A DNA stretch of 64,000 bases from Allosediminivita pacifica (GCF_003054175.1 NZ_QBKN01000018.1:1-64000), one strand, 5' to 3'. Positions 43,963 to 54,493 are shown, counted from the stretch's first letter. Notes: a model not told the origin generated them from the letters alone. Numbers and translations are program-made.

Positions 43963-45147
43963 ATGGCAGGACAGAACGGCGGCCCCTGGGGGGGCGGCGG
44001 TAGCTCGGGCCAGGGCGGCCGCGGCAGCGGCGGCGACAATGGCGGCGGGCGTGGTCCGTACGGAGGAGGCGGCGGCGGTGGTCGCCGGCCGGAGGACAGC
44101 CAGATCCCCGAGATCGACGAACTGATGAAGAAGGGCCAAGAACGGCTGCGCGTGCTCATGGGCGGGCGCGGCAACGGGGGCACCGGTGGTGGTTCCGGTT
44201 CCGGCGGGCCCGGGTTCAATCGCGGCACGATCATCATCGGTCTGCTGGTGGTGCTGGGGCTTTGGCTCTGGTCGAGCCTCTACACCGTGCGGCCGGAAGA
44301 GCAGTCGGTGGAGCTTTTCCTCGGTAGCTATTCCTCGACCGGTCAGCCGGGCCTGAATTTCGCGCCCTGGCCGGTGGTGACATACGATGTCGTCAACGTG
44401 ACCTCGGAGCGGACCGAGAACATCGGTGGAAGCCGGGCGGAATCGGACGGCCTGATGCTGACCACGGATGCGAATGTCGTGGACATCGAGTTCCAGGTGG
44501 TCTGGAACATCAAGGATCCGGCGCAGCTTCTGTTCAACATCCGCGATCCGCAGCTGACGGTTCAGGCGGTGTCGGAATCCGTGATGCGTGAGATCATCGC
44601 GGCCTCGAACCTGGCGCCGATCCTCAACCGTGACCGGGGGCTCATTGCCCAGACCGCGGTCGAGCAGATCCAGGCGACGCTGGACGAGTACAACTCGGGC
44701 ATCGCGATCGTGCGTGTGAACCTCGACCAGGCGGACCCGCCGCGCGAGGTGATCGACGCCTTCCGCGAAGTGCAGGCGGCCGAGCAGGAACGTGACCGGC
44801 TCGAACGTCAGGCCGACGCCTATGCCAACCGTGTGGTGGCCGAGGCGCGCGGTCAGGCTGCCGAGACGCTGGAAGAGGCCGAAGGCTATCGTGCTCGCGT
44901 GGTCAACGAGGCCATTGGTGAAGCAAGCCGTTTCGAAAGCGTTCTGGAGGAGTATTCCCGCGCGCGCGACGTGACCCGCCGCCGTCTCTACCTCGAGACG
45001 ATGGAGCGTGTCCTTGGCGGCGTGGACAAGATGATCCTCGATCCCTCGCTGACCGAAGGCGGAGGACAGGGGGGTGTCGTGCCTTACCTGCCCCTGAACG
45101 AGCTGCGCAACAGTGGCTCCAACTCCAACACCAACGGGGGTAACTAA
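43963..45147 (+). CDS. hflK: HflK, FtsH protease modulator subunit
   Basis: This 394-residue SPFH/band 7 protein forms, with HflC, the periplasm-facing complex that modulates the membrane protease FtsH. A Gly-rich N-terminus (about 60 residues, with GGGGSSGQGGRGSGG) precedes DSQIPEIDELMKKGQERLRVLMGG, a single helix (TIIIGLLVVLGLWLWSSLYTV), and the band 7 domain (about 110-310). AGQAAETLEEAEGYRARVVNEAIGEASRFESVLEEY is the coiled stalk region. The ATG at 43963 is chosen; an upstream in-frame start would overlap gor. hflC follows 3 bp after the stop. Confidence 0.96.
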   Translation: MAGQNGGPWGGGGSSGQGGRGSGGDNGGGRGPYGGGGGGGRRPEDSQIPEIDELMKKGQERLRVLMGGRGNGGTGGGSGSGGPGFNRGTIIIGLLVVLGLWLWSSLYTVRPEEQSVELFLGSYSSTGQPGLNFAPWPVVTYDVVNVTSERTENIGGSRAESDGLMLTTDANVVDIEFQVVWNIKDPAQLLFNIRDPQLTVQAVSESVMREIIAASNLAPILNRDRGLIAQTAVEQIQATLDEYNSGIAIVRVNLDQADPPREVIDAFREVQAAEQERDRLERQADAYANRVVAEARGQAAETLEEAEGYRARVVNEAIGEASRFESVLEEYSRARDVTRRRLYLETMERVLGGVDKMILDPSLTEGGGQGGVVPYLPLNELRNSGSNSNTNGGN

Positions 45148-45150
45148 GCC

Positions 45151-46377
45151 ATGGGCAAGCTGACAGCCTTTATCGTGGCGGTGGTCGTCGTCGTGGTCAT
45201 CGCCCTCTCGTCGATGTTCGTGGTGGATGAGCGTGAAAAGGCGCTCGTGCTTCAGTTCGGTCAGATCCGGGCGGTGAAGGAAGAGCCGGGGCTCGCCTTC
45301 AAGGTGCCGCTGATCCAGGAAGTCGTGCGCTACGACGACCGGATCCTGTCGCTGGATACCGAGACCATCGAGGTCACGCCTTCGGATGACCGGCGCCTCG
45401 TCGTGGACGCCTTCGCGCGCTACCGGATCGAGGACGTGGTCCAGTTCCGTCAGGCCGTTGGCGTCGGCGGCATCCGCAGCGCCGAGGACCGTCTTCAGGG
45501 CATCCTCAACGCGCAGATCCGCGAGGTTCTGGGTGCCGACCAGGTGACATCCGACCGGATCCTCTCGGAGGACCGCCGCGACCTGACAGTGCGTATTCGT
45601 GAGAATGCGCGGGACGAGGCGCAGGCGCTTGGCATCGACGTGGTGGACGTGCGTCTGAAGCAGACGAACCTTCCGTCGCAGAACCTCGAGGCCACCTTTG
45701 CCCGGATGCGGGCCGAGCGTGAACGCGAGGCCGCAGACGAGATCGCTCGCGGTAACGAGGCGGCGCAACGTGTGCGTGCGCTTGCCGACCGGACCGTGGT
45801 CGAGACCCTGTCCGAGGCGGACCGGGAAGCCAACGTGATCCGCGGTGAGGCGGATGCGCAGCGGAACCGGATCTACGCCGAGGCCTATGGTCAGGACCCG
45901 GAGTTCTTCGCCTTCTACCGATCACTGCAGGCCTACGAGACGGCGATCCAGGGTGGGACCTCCTCGATGGTCATGACCCCGGACACCGAGTTCTTCGAGT
46001 ATTTCTCGAACGCGCAGCCGGACGAGACCAAGGCACTTGCCGAGGTGCCGGCGCAGCCGTCTTCGGGGCGCACGCCGGAAGAGACGGCGCGCGAGTTCGA
46101 GGAAGAGACCGGCACAAGCACCGGCGGTGCCGCAGAAGAGCTGCAGAACCTGAGCGAGACCGCGCTTCCCTCGGAAGACGAGGAAGAGGATGACCAGGGC
46201 TCCGGCGCTTCGGGTGACTCCGGCGCGACGGACAGTCAGTCCGAGGGGGGCGATGACACCTCGGGTGACGGTTCCGGCAGCGCCGACCAGAGCGCCGATG
46301 GCGGTTCGAGTGAAACCGGGTCCTCCGACGACGGATCGTCGGATCAGGAGGACGAGACCGGGTCCGGTTCGGAGTGA
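45151..46377 (+). CDS. hflC: HflC, FtsH protease modulator subunit
   Basis: This 408-residue partner of HflK has an N-terminal helix (AFIVAVVVVVVIALSSMFVV) and a band 7 domain (DEREKALVLQFGQIRAVKEEPGL...RTVVETLSEADREANVIRGEADAQRNRIYAEAYGQDPEFFAFYRSLQAYE). HflC is normally about 290-330 residues. Here about 100 extra residues form a low-complexity acidic Ser/Asp/Glu/Gly tail. The tail overlaps the next gene start as GTGA, so the three genes are one translationally coupled unit. Confidence 0.96.
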   Translation: MGKLTAFIVAVVVVVVIALSSMFVVDEREKALVLQFGQIRAVKEEPGLAFKVPLIQEVVRYDDRILSLDTETIEVTPSDDRRLVVDAFARYRIEDVVQFRQAVGVGGIRSAEDRLQGILNAQIREVLGADQVTSDRILSEDRRDLTVRIRENARDEAQALGIDVVDVRLKQTNLPSQNLEATFARMRAEREREAADEIARGNEAAQRVRALADRTVVETLSEADREANVIRGEADAQRNRIYAEAYGQDPEFFAFYRSLQAYETAIQGGTSSMVMTPDTEFFEYFSNAQPDETKALAEVPAQPSSGRTPEETAREFEEETGTSTGGAAEELQNLSETALPSEDEEEDDQGSGASGDSGATDSQSEGGDDTSGDGSGSADQSADGGSSETGSSDDGSSDQEDETGSGSE

Positions 46378-46562
46378 CCGGATCGGATCTGCTGACGGGG
46401 CTTGCCTTCGTCCTGATCGTGGAGGGGCTGGTGTACGCACTGGCCCCTTCGCTTGTGGAACGTCTGCTCGAGGCGCTACGCGCTATGCCGCCGGAGATGC
46501 GGCAAGTGCTCGGGCTGCTGACGTTGACCACCGGCATTCTGCTGCTTTGGGTCGCGCGATAG
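46374..46562 (+). CDS. DUF2065 small membrane protein
   Basis: This 62-residue protein has two hydrophobic helices (about 4-24 and 42-60) separated by LVERLLEALRAMPPEMRQVLG, the DUF2065 pattern. DUF2065 genes regularly follow hflKC. The GTG start overlaps the hflC stop by four bases (GTGA). An accessory role in the HflKC/FtsH complex is a guess from position. Confidence 0.88.
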   Translation: MTGSDLLTGLAFVLIVEGLVYALAPSLVERLLEALRAMPPEMRQVLGLLTLTTGILLLWVAR

Positions 46563-46717
46563 GGGCGCTTTGGTCACGTGAGGGCGATTTCCAGTCACAT
46601 GCGCTTGAGGCGGTGAAACCAGACCTTTGGTGTTGCCGCGCTGCACCTATCTCTGCGACACTACAGTGAGGCAGGCGGCCCTCTGCGTGGCCGGCTGGCA
46701 GAGACAAGGAGTGACCT

Positions 46718-48208
46718 GTGACATCTCAAGCATTGGCAATCCCACAAAAATCGGCGCATCCGCTGAGGCTTTTCTGGATTGCATCCCTCTCGATGATGCT
46801 GATCGTCGCGCAGTCGGTGATGGCATCGGCCCGCGGCGCGCCGGAAACCTTCGCGGATCTGGCCGACCAGGTGAGCCCTTCCGTGGTGAACATCACCACC
46901 TCGACTACCGTGGCCGGGCGCGCGGGGCCGCAGGGTATCGTTCCCGAAGGTTCGCCTTTCGAGGATTTCTTTCGTGAATTCCAGGACCGCCAGGGTCCCA
47001 GCCAGCCCCGCCGCTCGTCGGCTCTGGGCTCGGGTTTCGTCATTTCCGAAGACGGCTACATCGTCACGAACAACCACGTGATCGAATCCGCCGACGAGAT
47101 CACCATCGAGTTCTTCTCGGGTGAGGAACTTCCCGCCGAAGTCGTCGGCACCGATCCCAACACCGACATCGCGCTGCTCAAGGTCGACTCCGACGAGCCG
47201 CTGCCCTTCGTTCCTTTCGGTGACAGCGATACCGCGCGCGTCGGCGACTGGGTCATGGCCATGGGCAACCCGCTCGGCCAGGGGTTCTCGGTAAGCGCGG
47301 GCATCGTTTCGGCTCGCAACCGCGAGCTTTCGGGCACGTATGACGACTACATCCAGACCGACGCGGCCATCAACCGCGGCAACTCTGGCGGACCGCTTTT
47401 CAACATGGCCGGCGAAGTCATCGGCGTGAACACGGCGATCCTGTCGCCAAATGGCGGCTCGATCGGCATCGGTTTCTCGATGGCTTCGAACGTCGTGACG
47501 CGGGTCGTCGACCAGCTGCAGGAATACGGCGAGACGCGCCGCGGCTGGCTTGGTGTGCGGATCCAGGACGTGACCGACGACGTGGCCGAGGCGCTTGACC
47601 TTGCAAGCTCGGAAGGCGCGCTGGTCTCCGACGTCCCCGAGGGCCCCGCGGCTGAGGCCGGGATGGAAGCCGGCGACGTGATCGTCAGTTTCGACGGCAA
47701 GAAGGTCACCGACACCCGCCAGCTTGTCCGGATCGTGGGCAACACGACGGTCGGCAAGACGGTTCGCGTCGTTGTCAATCGTGATGGCGAGACGCAGACG
47801 CTGCGCGTGACGCTCGGCCGCCGCGAGGATACCGAGACCGCCGTTCCCGCTTCGCAGGAAGTCGTTCCGGATCAGCCGTCGAGCATGGACCTGATGGGCC
47901 TGACGCTCGCGCCGCTGGATGACGAGATGCGCGAGAACCTCGAGCTTGGCGGAGACGTCGAGGGGCTCGCCGTGATGGATGTCGATCCCACCTCCGAAGC
48001 CTACGAAAAGGGGCTGCGTGCGGGTGATGTGATCACCGAAGCGGGGCAGGACAACGTGGCCAGCCTCGGCGACTTTGAAACCCGCCTGCAGGATGCCCGC
48101 GACGCGGGTCGCAAGTCGATCCTGCTGCTGGTCCGCCGTGGCGGCGATCCCCGGTTCGTGGCTCTGAGCCTCGAACAGGAGCCGGAGGCGGCGCCTGCCG
48201 AAGAATAA
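46718..48208 (+). CDS. degP: Do-family (DegP/MucD-like) periplasmic serine protease
   Basis: This 496-residue protein has an N-terminal signal or anchor (hydrophobic residues 17-38) and a trypsin-like domain with the intact triad H120 (IVTNNHVIES), D150 (NTDIALLKV) and S223 (INRGNSGGPLF). Two PDZ domains follow (about 270-370 and 395-490). It degrades or chaperones misfolded envelope proteins. AAGGAG lies before a GTG start at 46718. Downstream of hflKC, it completes a membrane/envelope quality-control block. The active triad contrasts with the degenerate one in the protein at 1902. Confidence 0.95.
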   Translation: MTSQALAIPQKSAHPLRLFWIASLSMMLIVAQSVMASARGAPETFADLADQVSPSVVNITTSTTVAGRAGPQGIVPEGSPFEDFFREFQDRQGPSQPRRSSALGSGFVISEDGYIVTNNHVIESADEITIEFFSGEELPAEVVGTDPNTDIALLKVDSDEPLPFVPFGDSDTARVGDWVMAMGNPLGQGFSVSAGIVSARNRELSGTYDDYIQTDAAINRGNSGGPLFNMAGEVIGVNTAILSPNGGSIGIGFSMASNVVTRVVDQLQEYGETRRGWLGVRIQDVTDDVAEALDLASSEGALVSDVPEGPAAEAGMEAGDVIVSFDGKKVTDTRQLVRIVGNTTVGKTVRVVVNRDGETQTLRVTLGRREDTETAVPASQEVVPDQPSSMDLMGLTLAPLDDEMRENLELGGDVEGLAVMDVDPTSEAYEKGLRAGDVITEAGQDNVASLGDFETRLQDARDAGRKSILLLVRRGGDPRFVALSLEQEPEAAPAEE

Positions 48209-48231
48209 CTGGACCTGAAGTTCGGTTCGCG

Positions 48232-48265
48232 ACGGGCGCCCTTCGGAGCGCCCGTTTCGTTTTGA
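48232..48265 (+). terminator. terminator of degP
   Basis: ACGGGCGC (48232-48239) pairs with GCGCCCGT (48248-48255), with an 8-nt loop, followed by TTCGTTTT. Confidence 0.7.
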
Positions 48266-48268
48266 GGC

Positions 48269-48757
48269 TTAGCGGTCCGAGGGTGTGGGCAGGATGATTG
48301 GCATGAGGCCGAGATCGCGCGCCATCTCTGCCGAAAGGCGGTCGCTGTCGAGACCGCGCGCCGACTGGTAGCTGCGGATGGCGGCCCGGGTCGCGGCGTC
48401 GAGCTCACCAGTGATCGGGGCATCGAACAGGCCGCGCGCCGCCAACGCCCGTTGCAGCGAGGCGATGAATTCGGGCGTGAGCGCGTCCGGGCAGGGGGTC
48501 TCGAAACGAAGTTCGTCCCGGGGGCGCACCACGCGCGGCACCGGGGCGCGGCGATAGACAGGCGCCCGCAGCACGGTGCCATCCGTGGCGATCTCGGCGG
48601 GGATGACCTGAACCTCTCCCATGACCTGTTCGTAGATGGCGGGCTGCAGCGTCTCGCTGGCCCAGCAGCGCTCAGGCGCGCCGGTTTTCTGCGGCGCCGG
48701 CATGGCGCAGGCCGAGAGGACGCCGAGTGCCGTGAGAGGGGCCAAGAGGCGGGGCAT
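48269..48757 (-). CDS. peptidoglycan-binding domain lipoprotein
   Basis: This 162-residue protein has a lipoprotein signal (MPRLLAPLTALGVLSACAMP, lipobox Cys at residue 17) and a C-terminal PG_binding_1 domain (about 95-150: ALTPEFIASLQRALAARGLFDAPITGELDAATRAAIRSYQSARGLDSDRLS). It is probably an outer-membrane lipoprotein that binds the cell wall. The start at 48757 is chosen because it creates the lipoprotein signal. It converges on degP, sharing the terminator region. Confidence 0.85.
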   Translation of the reverse strand: MPRLLAPLTALGVLSACAMPAPQKTGAPERCWASETLQPAIYEQVMGEVQVIPAEIATDGTVLRAPVYRRAPVPRVVRPRDELRFETPCPDALTPEFIASLQRALAARGLFDAPITGELDAATRAAIRSYQSARGLDSDRLSAEMARDLGLMPIILPTPSDR

Positions 48758-48882
48758 TGCGGGCGGTGCCTTTCTGCGGCTGCTGATGCGGTATCGCAGC
48801 GACGTTAGTGGCATTTTCGGCGGTCGGAAAGAAAGTGCCGGGCGTGTCGCTGCCTTTGCAACCGTCACCGCGGCGGGGATAG

Positions 48883-49287
<405 letters not shown>

Positions 49288-49291
49288 ACCT

Positions 49292-50035
49292 TTGGCCGGG
49301 GCGCCGCGCAATCCGTCGCGCCCTTGGTGGCCGTTCGCCCGCGGCGTTGGGCTGATGCTGGGCCTGTGGCTTGCGGCGGCCGGGCCAGCGCTGGCCGACA
49401 GGATCGTGGCGGCGGAGTATGGCGACCCGACCGGGCGATATGCGCACGGCGTGCTTGGCGATGACCTGGAATGGGGATCTCTGGAGATGCGGCTCGCGGA
49501 CGGGAGCCTGAGGCGGTTCATCCTGGACGAGTCGCTGGTGTTCGAGGATCTCGCGCCGCGGCTTTACGACGTTGAAGGGGTGGCGGGCCCCGAGGTGATC
49601 GTGGTGGAAAGCCATGTAGACGCCGGGGCGCGGCTTGCCGTCTGGGGGCCTGGGGGCCGTATCGCCGCAACTCCCTTTATCGGGCAGCCCTTCCGCTGGC
49701 TGGCGCCGGTTGCCGCGGGCGACCTGGATGGCGACGGCCGGGTCGAGATCGCTTACGTGGATCGGCCGCATCTGGCGCGGGTCCTGCGGGTCTGGCGCTT
49801 CGAGGGCGGGGCACTTCGCGAGATCGCCAGTTTCGAGGGCGTGAGCAATCATCGTATCGGCTGGGCGCGGATCGTCGGGGGCTTGCGTGCCTGTGAAGGT
49901 GGTCAGGAGTTGGTTCTGCCGAGCGGCGACTGGCAGGACGTGCTGGCGCTGAGGCTGGAGGATGGGCAGGTCCGGGCGCGCAGGGTCGGAGCCTACTCGG
50001 AGCGCGCACTGGATGCGGCGATGGCCTGCGATTAG
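49292..50035 (+). CDS. secreted FG-GAP/VCBS-like repeat protein
   Basis: This protein has a hydrophobic signal segment (ARGVGLMLGLWLAAAGPALADRIV) and a beta-propeller-like remainder. One clear calcium-binding FG-GAP/VCBS motif is present (AAGDLDGDGRVEIAYVDRPHLARVLRVW), and related strands occur such as LYDVEGVAGPEVIVVESHVDAGARLAVWG. The start is uncertain. A TTG at 49292, five bases after the ferredoxin stop, gives a signal peptide with a proper basic N-terminus and 247 residues. An ATG at 49355 would leave a signal with no positive charge. The role is unknown. Confidence 0.7.
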   Translation: MAGAPRNPSRPWWPFARGVGLMLGLWLAAAGPALADRIVAAEYGDPTGRYAHGVLGDDLEWGSLEMRLADGSLRRFILDESLVFEDLAPRLYDVEGVAGPEVIVVESHVDAGARLAVWGPGGRIAATPFIGQPFRWLAPVAAGDLDGDGRVEIAYVDRPHLARVLRVWRFEGGALREIASFEGVSNHRIGWARIVGGLRACEGGQELVLPSGDWQDVLALRLEDGQVRARRVGAYSERALDAAMACD

Positions 50036-50101
50036 GCGAGGCCGACCGTTCGGGCATCGTGGGGCTTTGCTTTCGCGCGCGAGGCACTTAAGCCTGCACC
50101 C

Positions 50102-50914
50102 ATGAAAATACTTTATCTTGGCGACGTGATGGGGCGTGCGGGGCGCGCAGCGGTGGCAGAGCGGCTTCCAGCGCTGCGCGAGGCCTGGAAGCTCGATTTC
50201 GTGATCGTGAACGGCGAGAATGCGTCGAACGGCAGCGGGCTGACGGCGGAGCACGCGGGCGGGCTTTTCGAGGCGGGTGCGGACGTGGTGACGCTGGGCG
50301 ATCACGCCTTCGACCAGAAGGACATGCTGACGCATATCGAGAAGGACAACCGGATCGTCCGCCCGCTCAACTATGCCAAGCAGGCACCGGGCCGGGGCGC
50401 GGCGCTTTTCTCCGACCGCCGTGGTCGCAAGGTGCTGGTGGCGCAGGTGCTGGGCCAGGTCTTCATGAAACGCGCCTTCGACGATCCCTTTTCGGCCCTC
50501 GACGAGGTGCTGCGCCGGCATCCCATGGGCGGGCAAGCGCAGGCCATCGTGGTGGACATCCACTGCGAGGCGACCTCCGAGAAGATGGGCGTGGGGCATT
50601 TCTGCGACGGCCGGGCGAGCCTTGTGGTCGGCACGCATACGCATGTGCCGACGGCCGATGCGCAGATCCTGCCGGGCGGCACCGGCTTTCTCAGCGACGC
50701 GGGCATGTGCGGCGACTACGATTCCGTCATCGGCATGGAGAAGACCGAGCCGATGCGGCGCTTCGTGACCGGCATGGGCAAGACCCGCTTCCAGCCGGCA
50801 CTGGGCGAGGCGACGCTGTGTGGCGTACTGGTGGAAACCGACGACCGGACGGGCAAGGCCACGCGCATCGAGCCTGTCCGGCAGGGCGGCCGCCTGCAAC
50901 AGGCCGGCGCGTGA
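50102..50914 (+). CDS. TIGR00282/YmdB-family metallophosphoesterase
   Basis: This 270-residue enzyme has a calcineurin-like metal site: LYLGDVMGRAGR, VNGENASNGSGLT, TLGDHAFDQKDML, VVDIHCEATSEKMG, and VGTHTHVPTADAQILPGGTGFLSDAGM. This set defines the YmdB family, whose members have cyclic-nucleotide phosphodiesterase activity in firmicutes. The substrate in alphaproteobacteria is unproven. The next gene starts within its stop codon (GTGA). Confidence 0.93.
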   Translation: MKILYLGDVMGRAGRAAVAERLPALREAWKLDFVIVNGENASNGSGLTAEHAGGLFEAGADVVTLGDHAFDQKDMLTHIEKDNRIVRPLNYAKQAPGRGAALFSDRRGRKVLVAQVLGQVFMKRAFDDPFSALDEVLRRHPMGGQAQAIVVDIHCEATSEKMGVGHFCDGRASLVVGTHTHVPTADAQILPGGTGFLSDAGMCGDYDSVIGMEKTEPMRRFVTGMGKTRFQPALGEATLCGVLVETDDRTGKATRIEPVRQGGRLQQAGA

Positions 50915-51834
50915 AAGGCGTCTTGCCCTTTGCCGCCTTGATCCTGATCGGGGCGGCTTGGGGCGGGACGCAACCGCTGGCCAAGGTCGCCGTCTCGGAA
51001 GGATATCGGCCCTTCGGTATCCTCGTCTGGCAGAACGCGCTTGTCGCCGTGATCCTGGCCGGGATCACACTCCTGCGCGGGCGCAGCCTGCGGACCGACG
51101 GGGTGGCCCTGCGGCTCTACCTGCTTATCGCGGTGATCGGGACGGTCCTGCCGGGTCTCGCTTCCTACAGCGCGGCTGTGCATCTTCCCTCGGGGGTGCT
51201 CTCGATGCTGCTGAGTTCGGTCCCGATGCTGGCCTTTCCGGTGGCGCTTGCGCTTGGCATCGACGTCTTCGGCTGGCGGAGGCTTGCGGGCCTCAGCCTG
51301 GGGCTGGCGGGTGTCGCGCTGCTGGTGATGCCGGAGACCGGAGCGACCGGCGTGGTTCCGGCGGTCTGGGTCGCGGTCGCACTGCTGGCCTCGGCCTGCT
51401 ACGCGATCGAGGGCAATTACGTCGCGCGGTTCGGGACCGACGGGCTCGACCCCCTGCAGCTACTCGCGGGGGCCTCGGTCGTGGGGATGGTGCTGAGCCT
51501 GCCACTTGCCATCGCCACCGGGCAATTCATCGATCCGCGGGGCGCCTGGACGCAGCCCGACACGGCCATCGTCGCGTCGTCCCTTCTGCATGCTGCGGCC
51601 TATTCCGGCTATGTCGGACTGGTCGGGTTGGCGGGATCGGTCTTTGCCGTGCAGGTGAGCTATTTCGTCACGCTGTTTGGCCTGGCCTGGGCGATGCTCT
51701 TCCTAGGCGAGGGATATTCGGGCTGGTTCTGGGGGGCTTTGGCGCTGATGTTGGCAGGGCTGGCGCTCGTGCAGCCGCGGCCGGCTGCTTCGCTTGTGCC
51801 GGTCCGACCCATGGGGCAGGATGCCCGGCGATGA
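50911..51834 (+). CDS. EamA/DMT-family transporter
   Basis: This 307-residue membrane protein has ten hydrophobic helices in two EamA repeats (PFAALILIGAAWGGTQPLAKVAV..., and AVWVAVALLASACYAIEGNYVARFG...). Members export or import amino acids, nucleotides or sugars; the substrate is unknown. The GTG start at 50911 overlaps the metallophosphoesterase stop by four bases, so translation is coupled. Confidence 0.88.
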   Translation: MKGVLPFAALILIGAAWGGTQPLAKVAVSEGYRPFGILVWQNALVAVILAGITLLRGRSLRTDGVALRLYLLIAVIGTVLPGLASYSAAVHLPSGVLSMLLSSVPMLAFPVALALGIDVFGWRRLAGLSLGLAGVALLVMPETGATGVVPAVWVAVALLASACYAIEGNYVARFGTDGLDPLQLLAGASVVGMVLSLPLAIATGQFIDPRGAWTQPDTAIVASSLLHAAAYSGYVGLVGLAGSVFAVQVSYFVTLFGLAWAMLFLGEGYSGWFWGALALMLAGLALVQPRPAASLVPVRPMGQDARR

Positions 51835-51856
51835 ACGAGGCATTGGTTTCCCCGAA

Positions 51857-53635
51857 ATGATTTTCTTCGACCTGAGCCAGGCGGCGGCCGCGTATCTGAC
51901 GCTCGCTGTGGTGGTTGGCATGTTCGTGCTGTTCGTGCGTGAGACCTATCCGACCGAGGTTGTCGCCATCGGCGGGGTTGCGGTGCTGCTGGCGCTCGGA
52001 GTGTTGCCCTACGATGCCGCGCTGGAGGTCCTTTCGAACCCGGCGCCCTGGACCATTGCCGCCATGTTCCTCGTCGTCGGGGCCCTGGTGCGGACCGGGG
52101 CGCTCGAGACCTTCTCGAGCTATGCACAGGGGCAGGTCAGCAAGCAGCCCAAGGCCGCCGTGGTGGGCATCCTCGTGGTGGTGGTCGTTGCCTCGGCCTT
52201 CATGAACAACACCCCCGTCGTGGTGGTGATGCTGCCGATCTTCGTGCAGATCTCGCGCTCGCTCGGCGTGGCACCATCAAAGCTGCTGATCCCGCTCAGC
52301 TATGCCTCGATCCTCGGGGGGACCGCGACCCTGATCGGGACGTCGACGAACCTGCTTGTGGACGGGGTTGCCCGGACCCGGGGGCTCGAGCCCTTTTCGA
52401 TCTTCGAGGTGACGCCGCTGGCGCTGATCCTCATCCTCTGGGGCGGCATCTACATGGCGCTCTTCGGGCGCAAGCTGCTTCCGGAGCGGGATTCGATGGC
52501 CGGCATGCTCTCGGATCGTTCGCGGATGAAGTTCTTCACCGAGGCGGTGATCCCGCCGGATTCCAACCTCGTCGGACGCGAGGTGCTGGGCGTGCAACTG
52601 TTCAAGCGCGAGGGCGTGCGGCTGGTGGACGTGGTGAGGGGCGATGAATCGCTGCGTCGCAATCTCGACGGTGTCATTCTGGAGGTCGGCGACCGCGTGG
52701 TTCTGCGGACCCAGATGACCGAGCTGCTGAGCCTGCAGCGCAACAAGTCGCTGAAACGCGTGGATCAGGTCTCATCGAAGGAGACGACCACGGTCGAGGC
52801 GCTGATCTCGCCGGGCTGCAAGATGGTCGGGAGGTCGCTGGGGGCGCTGCGCCTGCGACGGCGCTATGGCGTCTATCCGTTGGCGGTGCACCGGCGGAAC
52901 CAGAACATCGGGCGGCAGCTTGACGATCTCGTGGTGCGGGTCGGCGACACGCTGCTGCTCGAGGGCTCGCCGGAGGATATCAGGCGCCTTTCGGAAGAAA
53001 TGGACATGGTCGACGTCTCGCGGCCCTCGGCCAAGGCCTTTCGCAGGAGCCATGCGCCCGTGGCGCTCGGCGCTCTAGCGGGCATCGTGATCCTCTCCGC
53101 GCTCGGTGTGGCGCCGATCCTCGCGCTCGCGGTCATCGCGGTGGCGGTGGTGCTTCTGGCGCGCTGCGTCGATGCCGAGGAGGCCTTCGGTTTCGTCGAG
53201 GGGCAGCTGCTGGCGCTCATCTTCGCGATGCTGGCCATCGGGGCGGCGCTCGAATCCTCGGGGGCGGTGGAGTTGCTGGTCGGGCTGGTGGCGCCGGTCA
53301 TGGAGATGCTGCCGGGCTGGCTTCTGGTCTGGGCGGTCTATCTGCTGACCTCGCTTCTGACCGAAACGGTGAGCAACAACGCCGTCGCCGTGGTCGTGAC
53401 GCCAGTGGCGATCGGACTGGGGCAGGCGCTTGGGCTCGACCCGCGGCCGCTGGTGGTGGCGGTCATGGTGGCGGCAAGCTGCAGCTTCGCCACGCCCATC
53501 GGCTACCAGACCAACACCATGGTCTATGGCCCCGGCGGCTACCGCTTCGCGGACTTCCTGCGGGTTGGGGTGCCGCTGAACATCAGCGTCGGCCTTCTGG
53601 CATCGCTTCTGATCCCGCTGTTCTGGCCCCTCTGA
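51857..53635 (+). CDS. SLC13/DASS-family anion permease with two TrkA-C domains
   Basis: This 592-residue transporter has hydrophobic halves (about residues 8-180 and 400-592) around a cytoplasmic insert with two TrkA-C/RCK_C domains (about 205-290 and 300-385: [55 protein letters not shown]). The SNT-type motifs [18 protein letters not shown] and [19 protein letters not shown] support a sodium- or proton-coupled carrier of sulfate, phosphate or dicarboxylates. The substrate cannot be assigned. The start at 51857 gives the usual short N-terminus. Confidence 0.9.
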   Translation: MIFFDLSQAAAAYLTLAVVVGMFVLFVRETYPTEVVAIGGVAVLLALGVLPYDAALEVLSNPAPWTIAAMFLVVGALVRTGALETFSSYAQGQVSKQPKAAVVGILVVVVVASAFMNNTPVVVVMLPIFVQISRSLGVAPSKLLIPLSYASILGGTATLIGTSTNLLVDGVARTRGLEPFSIFEVTPLALILILWGGIYMALFGRKLLPERDSMAGMLSDRSRMKFFTEAVIPPDSNLVGREVLGVQLFKREGVRLVDVVRGDESLRRNLDGVILEVGDRVVLRTQMTELLSLQRNKSLKRVDQVSSKETTTVEALISPGCKMVGRSLGALRLRRRYGVYPLAVHRRNQNIGRQLDDLVVRVGDTLLLEGSPEDIRRLSEEMDMVDVSRPSAKAFRRSHAPVALGALAGIVILSALGVAPILALAVIAVAVVLLARCVDAEEAFGFVEGQLLALIFAMLAIGAALESSGAVELLVGLVAPVMEMLPGWLLVWAVYLLTSLLTETVSNNAVAVVVTPVAIGLGQALGLDPRPLVVAVMVAASCSFATPIGYQTNTMVYGPGGYRFADFLRVGVPLNISVGLLASLLIPLFWPL

Positions 53636-53724
53636 CGCCCTACGCGCGCACGCTCTTGGCAAGCGGTGGGGGCTTGGCCTATATCACGCCCGATCAGAAA
53701 CAGGTGGACGAGCGAGAGGCAAGC

Positions 53725-54465
53725 ATGGCCGGGCACTCCAAGTGGGCGAACATTCAACACCGCAAGGGGCGGCAGGACGCGGCGCGCTCCAAGCTGTTTT
53801 CGAAGCTGTCGAAGGAGATCACGGTGGCCGCCAAGATGGGCGACCCCGATCCCGAGAAGAACCCGCGTCTGCGGCTGGCAGTGAAGGAAGCCAAGGCGAG
53901 CTCGGTCCCCAAGGACGTGATCGACCGCGCCATCAAGAAGTCGCAGGCCGGTGACGGCGAGAACTACGAAGAGATCCGCTACGAGGGCTACGGCCCCAAC
54001 GGTGTGGCTGTGATCGTCGAGGCGATGACCGACAACCGCAACCGGACCGCGTCCAACGTGCGCTCGACCTTCTCCAAGAACGGCGGCAACATGGGCGAGA
54101 GCGGCTCGGTCGCCTTCATGTTCGAGCGCAAGGGCGAGATCATCTACCCTGCGTCTGCCGGCGATGCCGACGACATCATGATGGCAGCTATCGAGGCGGG
54201 CGCCGAGGATGTGGAAAGCAGCGAGGAAAGCCACGTGATCTGGTGCGCGGACACGGATCTCAACGAGGTCTCGACCGCGCTGGAAGAGCAGCTTGGCGAA
54301 TCCGAGAGCACCAAGCTGACCTGGAAGCCCTCGAACACCACCGAGCTCGACCTCGAGGGGATGCAGTCGCTTATGAAGCTCGTCGACGCGCTCGAGGACG
54401 ACGACGACGTGCAACGGGTCACGACCAACTTCGAGGCCAGCGACGAGGTCATGGCGCAGCTCTGA
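53725..54465 (+). CDS. yebC: YebC/PmpR-family regulator (TACO1-like)
   Basis: This 246-residue protein starts [32 protein letters not shown], the highly conserved YebC N-terminus. It continues with [75 protein letters not shown], and an acidic C-terminal domain. YebC proteins are described both as transcription regulators and as translation factors that relieve ribosome stalling. GAGAGG precedes the ATG. A strong terminator follows. Confidence 0.97.
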   Translation: MAGHSKWANIQHRKGRQDAARSKLFSKLSKEITVAAKMGDPDPEKNPRLRLAVKEAKASSVPKDVIDRAIKKSQAGDGENYEEIRYEGYGPNGVAVIVEAMTDNRNRTASNVRSTFSKNGGNMGESGSVAFMFERKGEIIYPASAGDADDIMMAAIEAGAEDVESSEESHVIWCADTDLNEVSTALEEQLGESESTKLTWKPSNTTELDLEGMQSLMKLVDALEDDDDVQRVTTNFEASDEVMAQL

Positions 54466-54493
54466 GCGCGCGCTCTGGATAGGCGGGAACAGG

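Noticed and set aside
46627-46717. Cys-containing short frame upstream of degP
   Set aside because: It has no clustered Cys codons near a stop, no alternative hairpins and no cysteine-related gene downstream, unlike the cysS leader.
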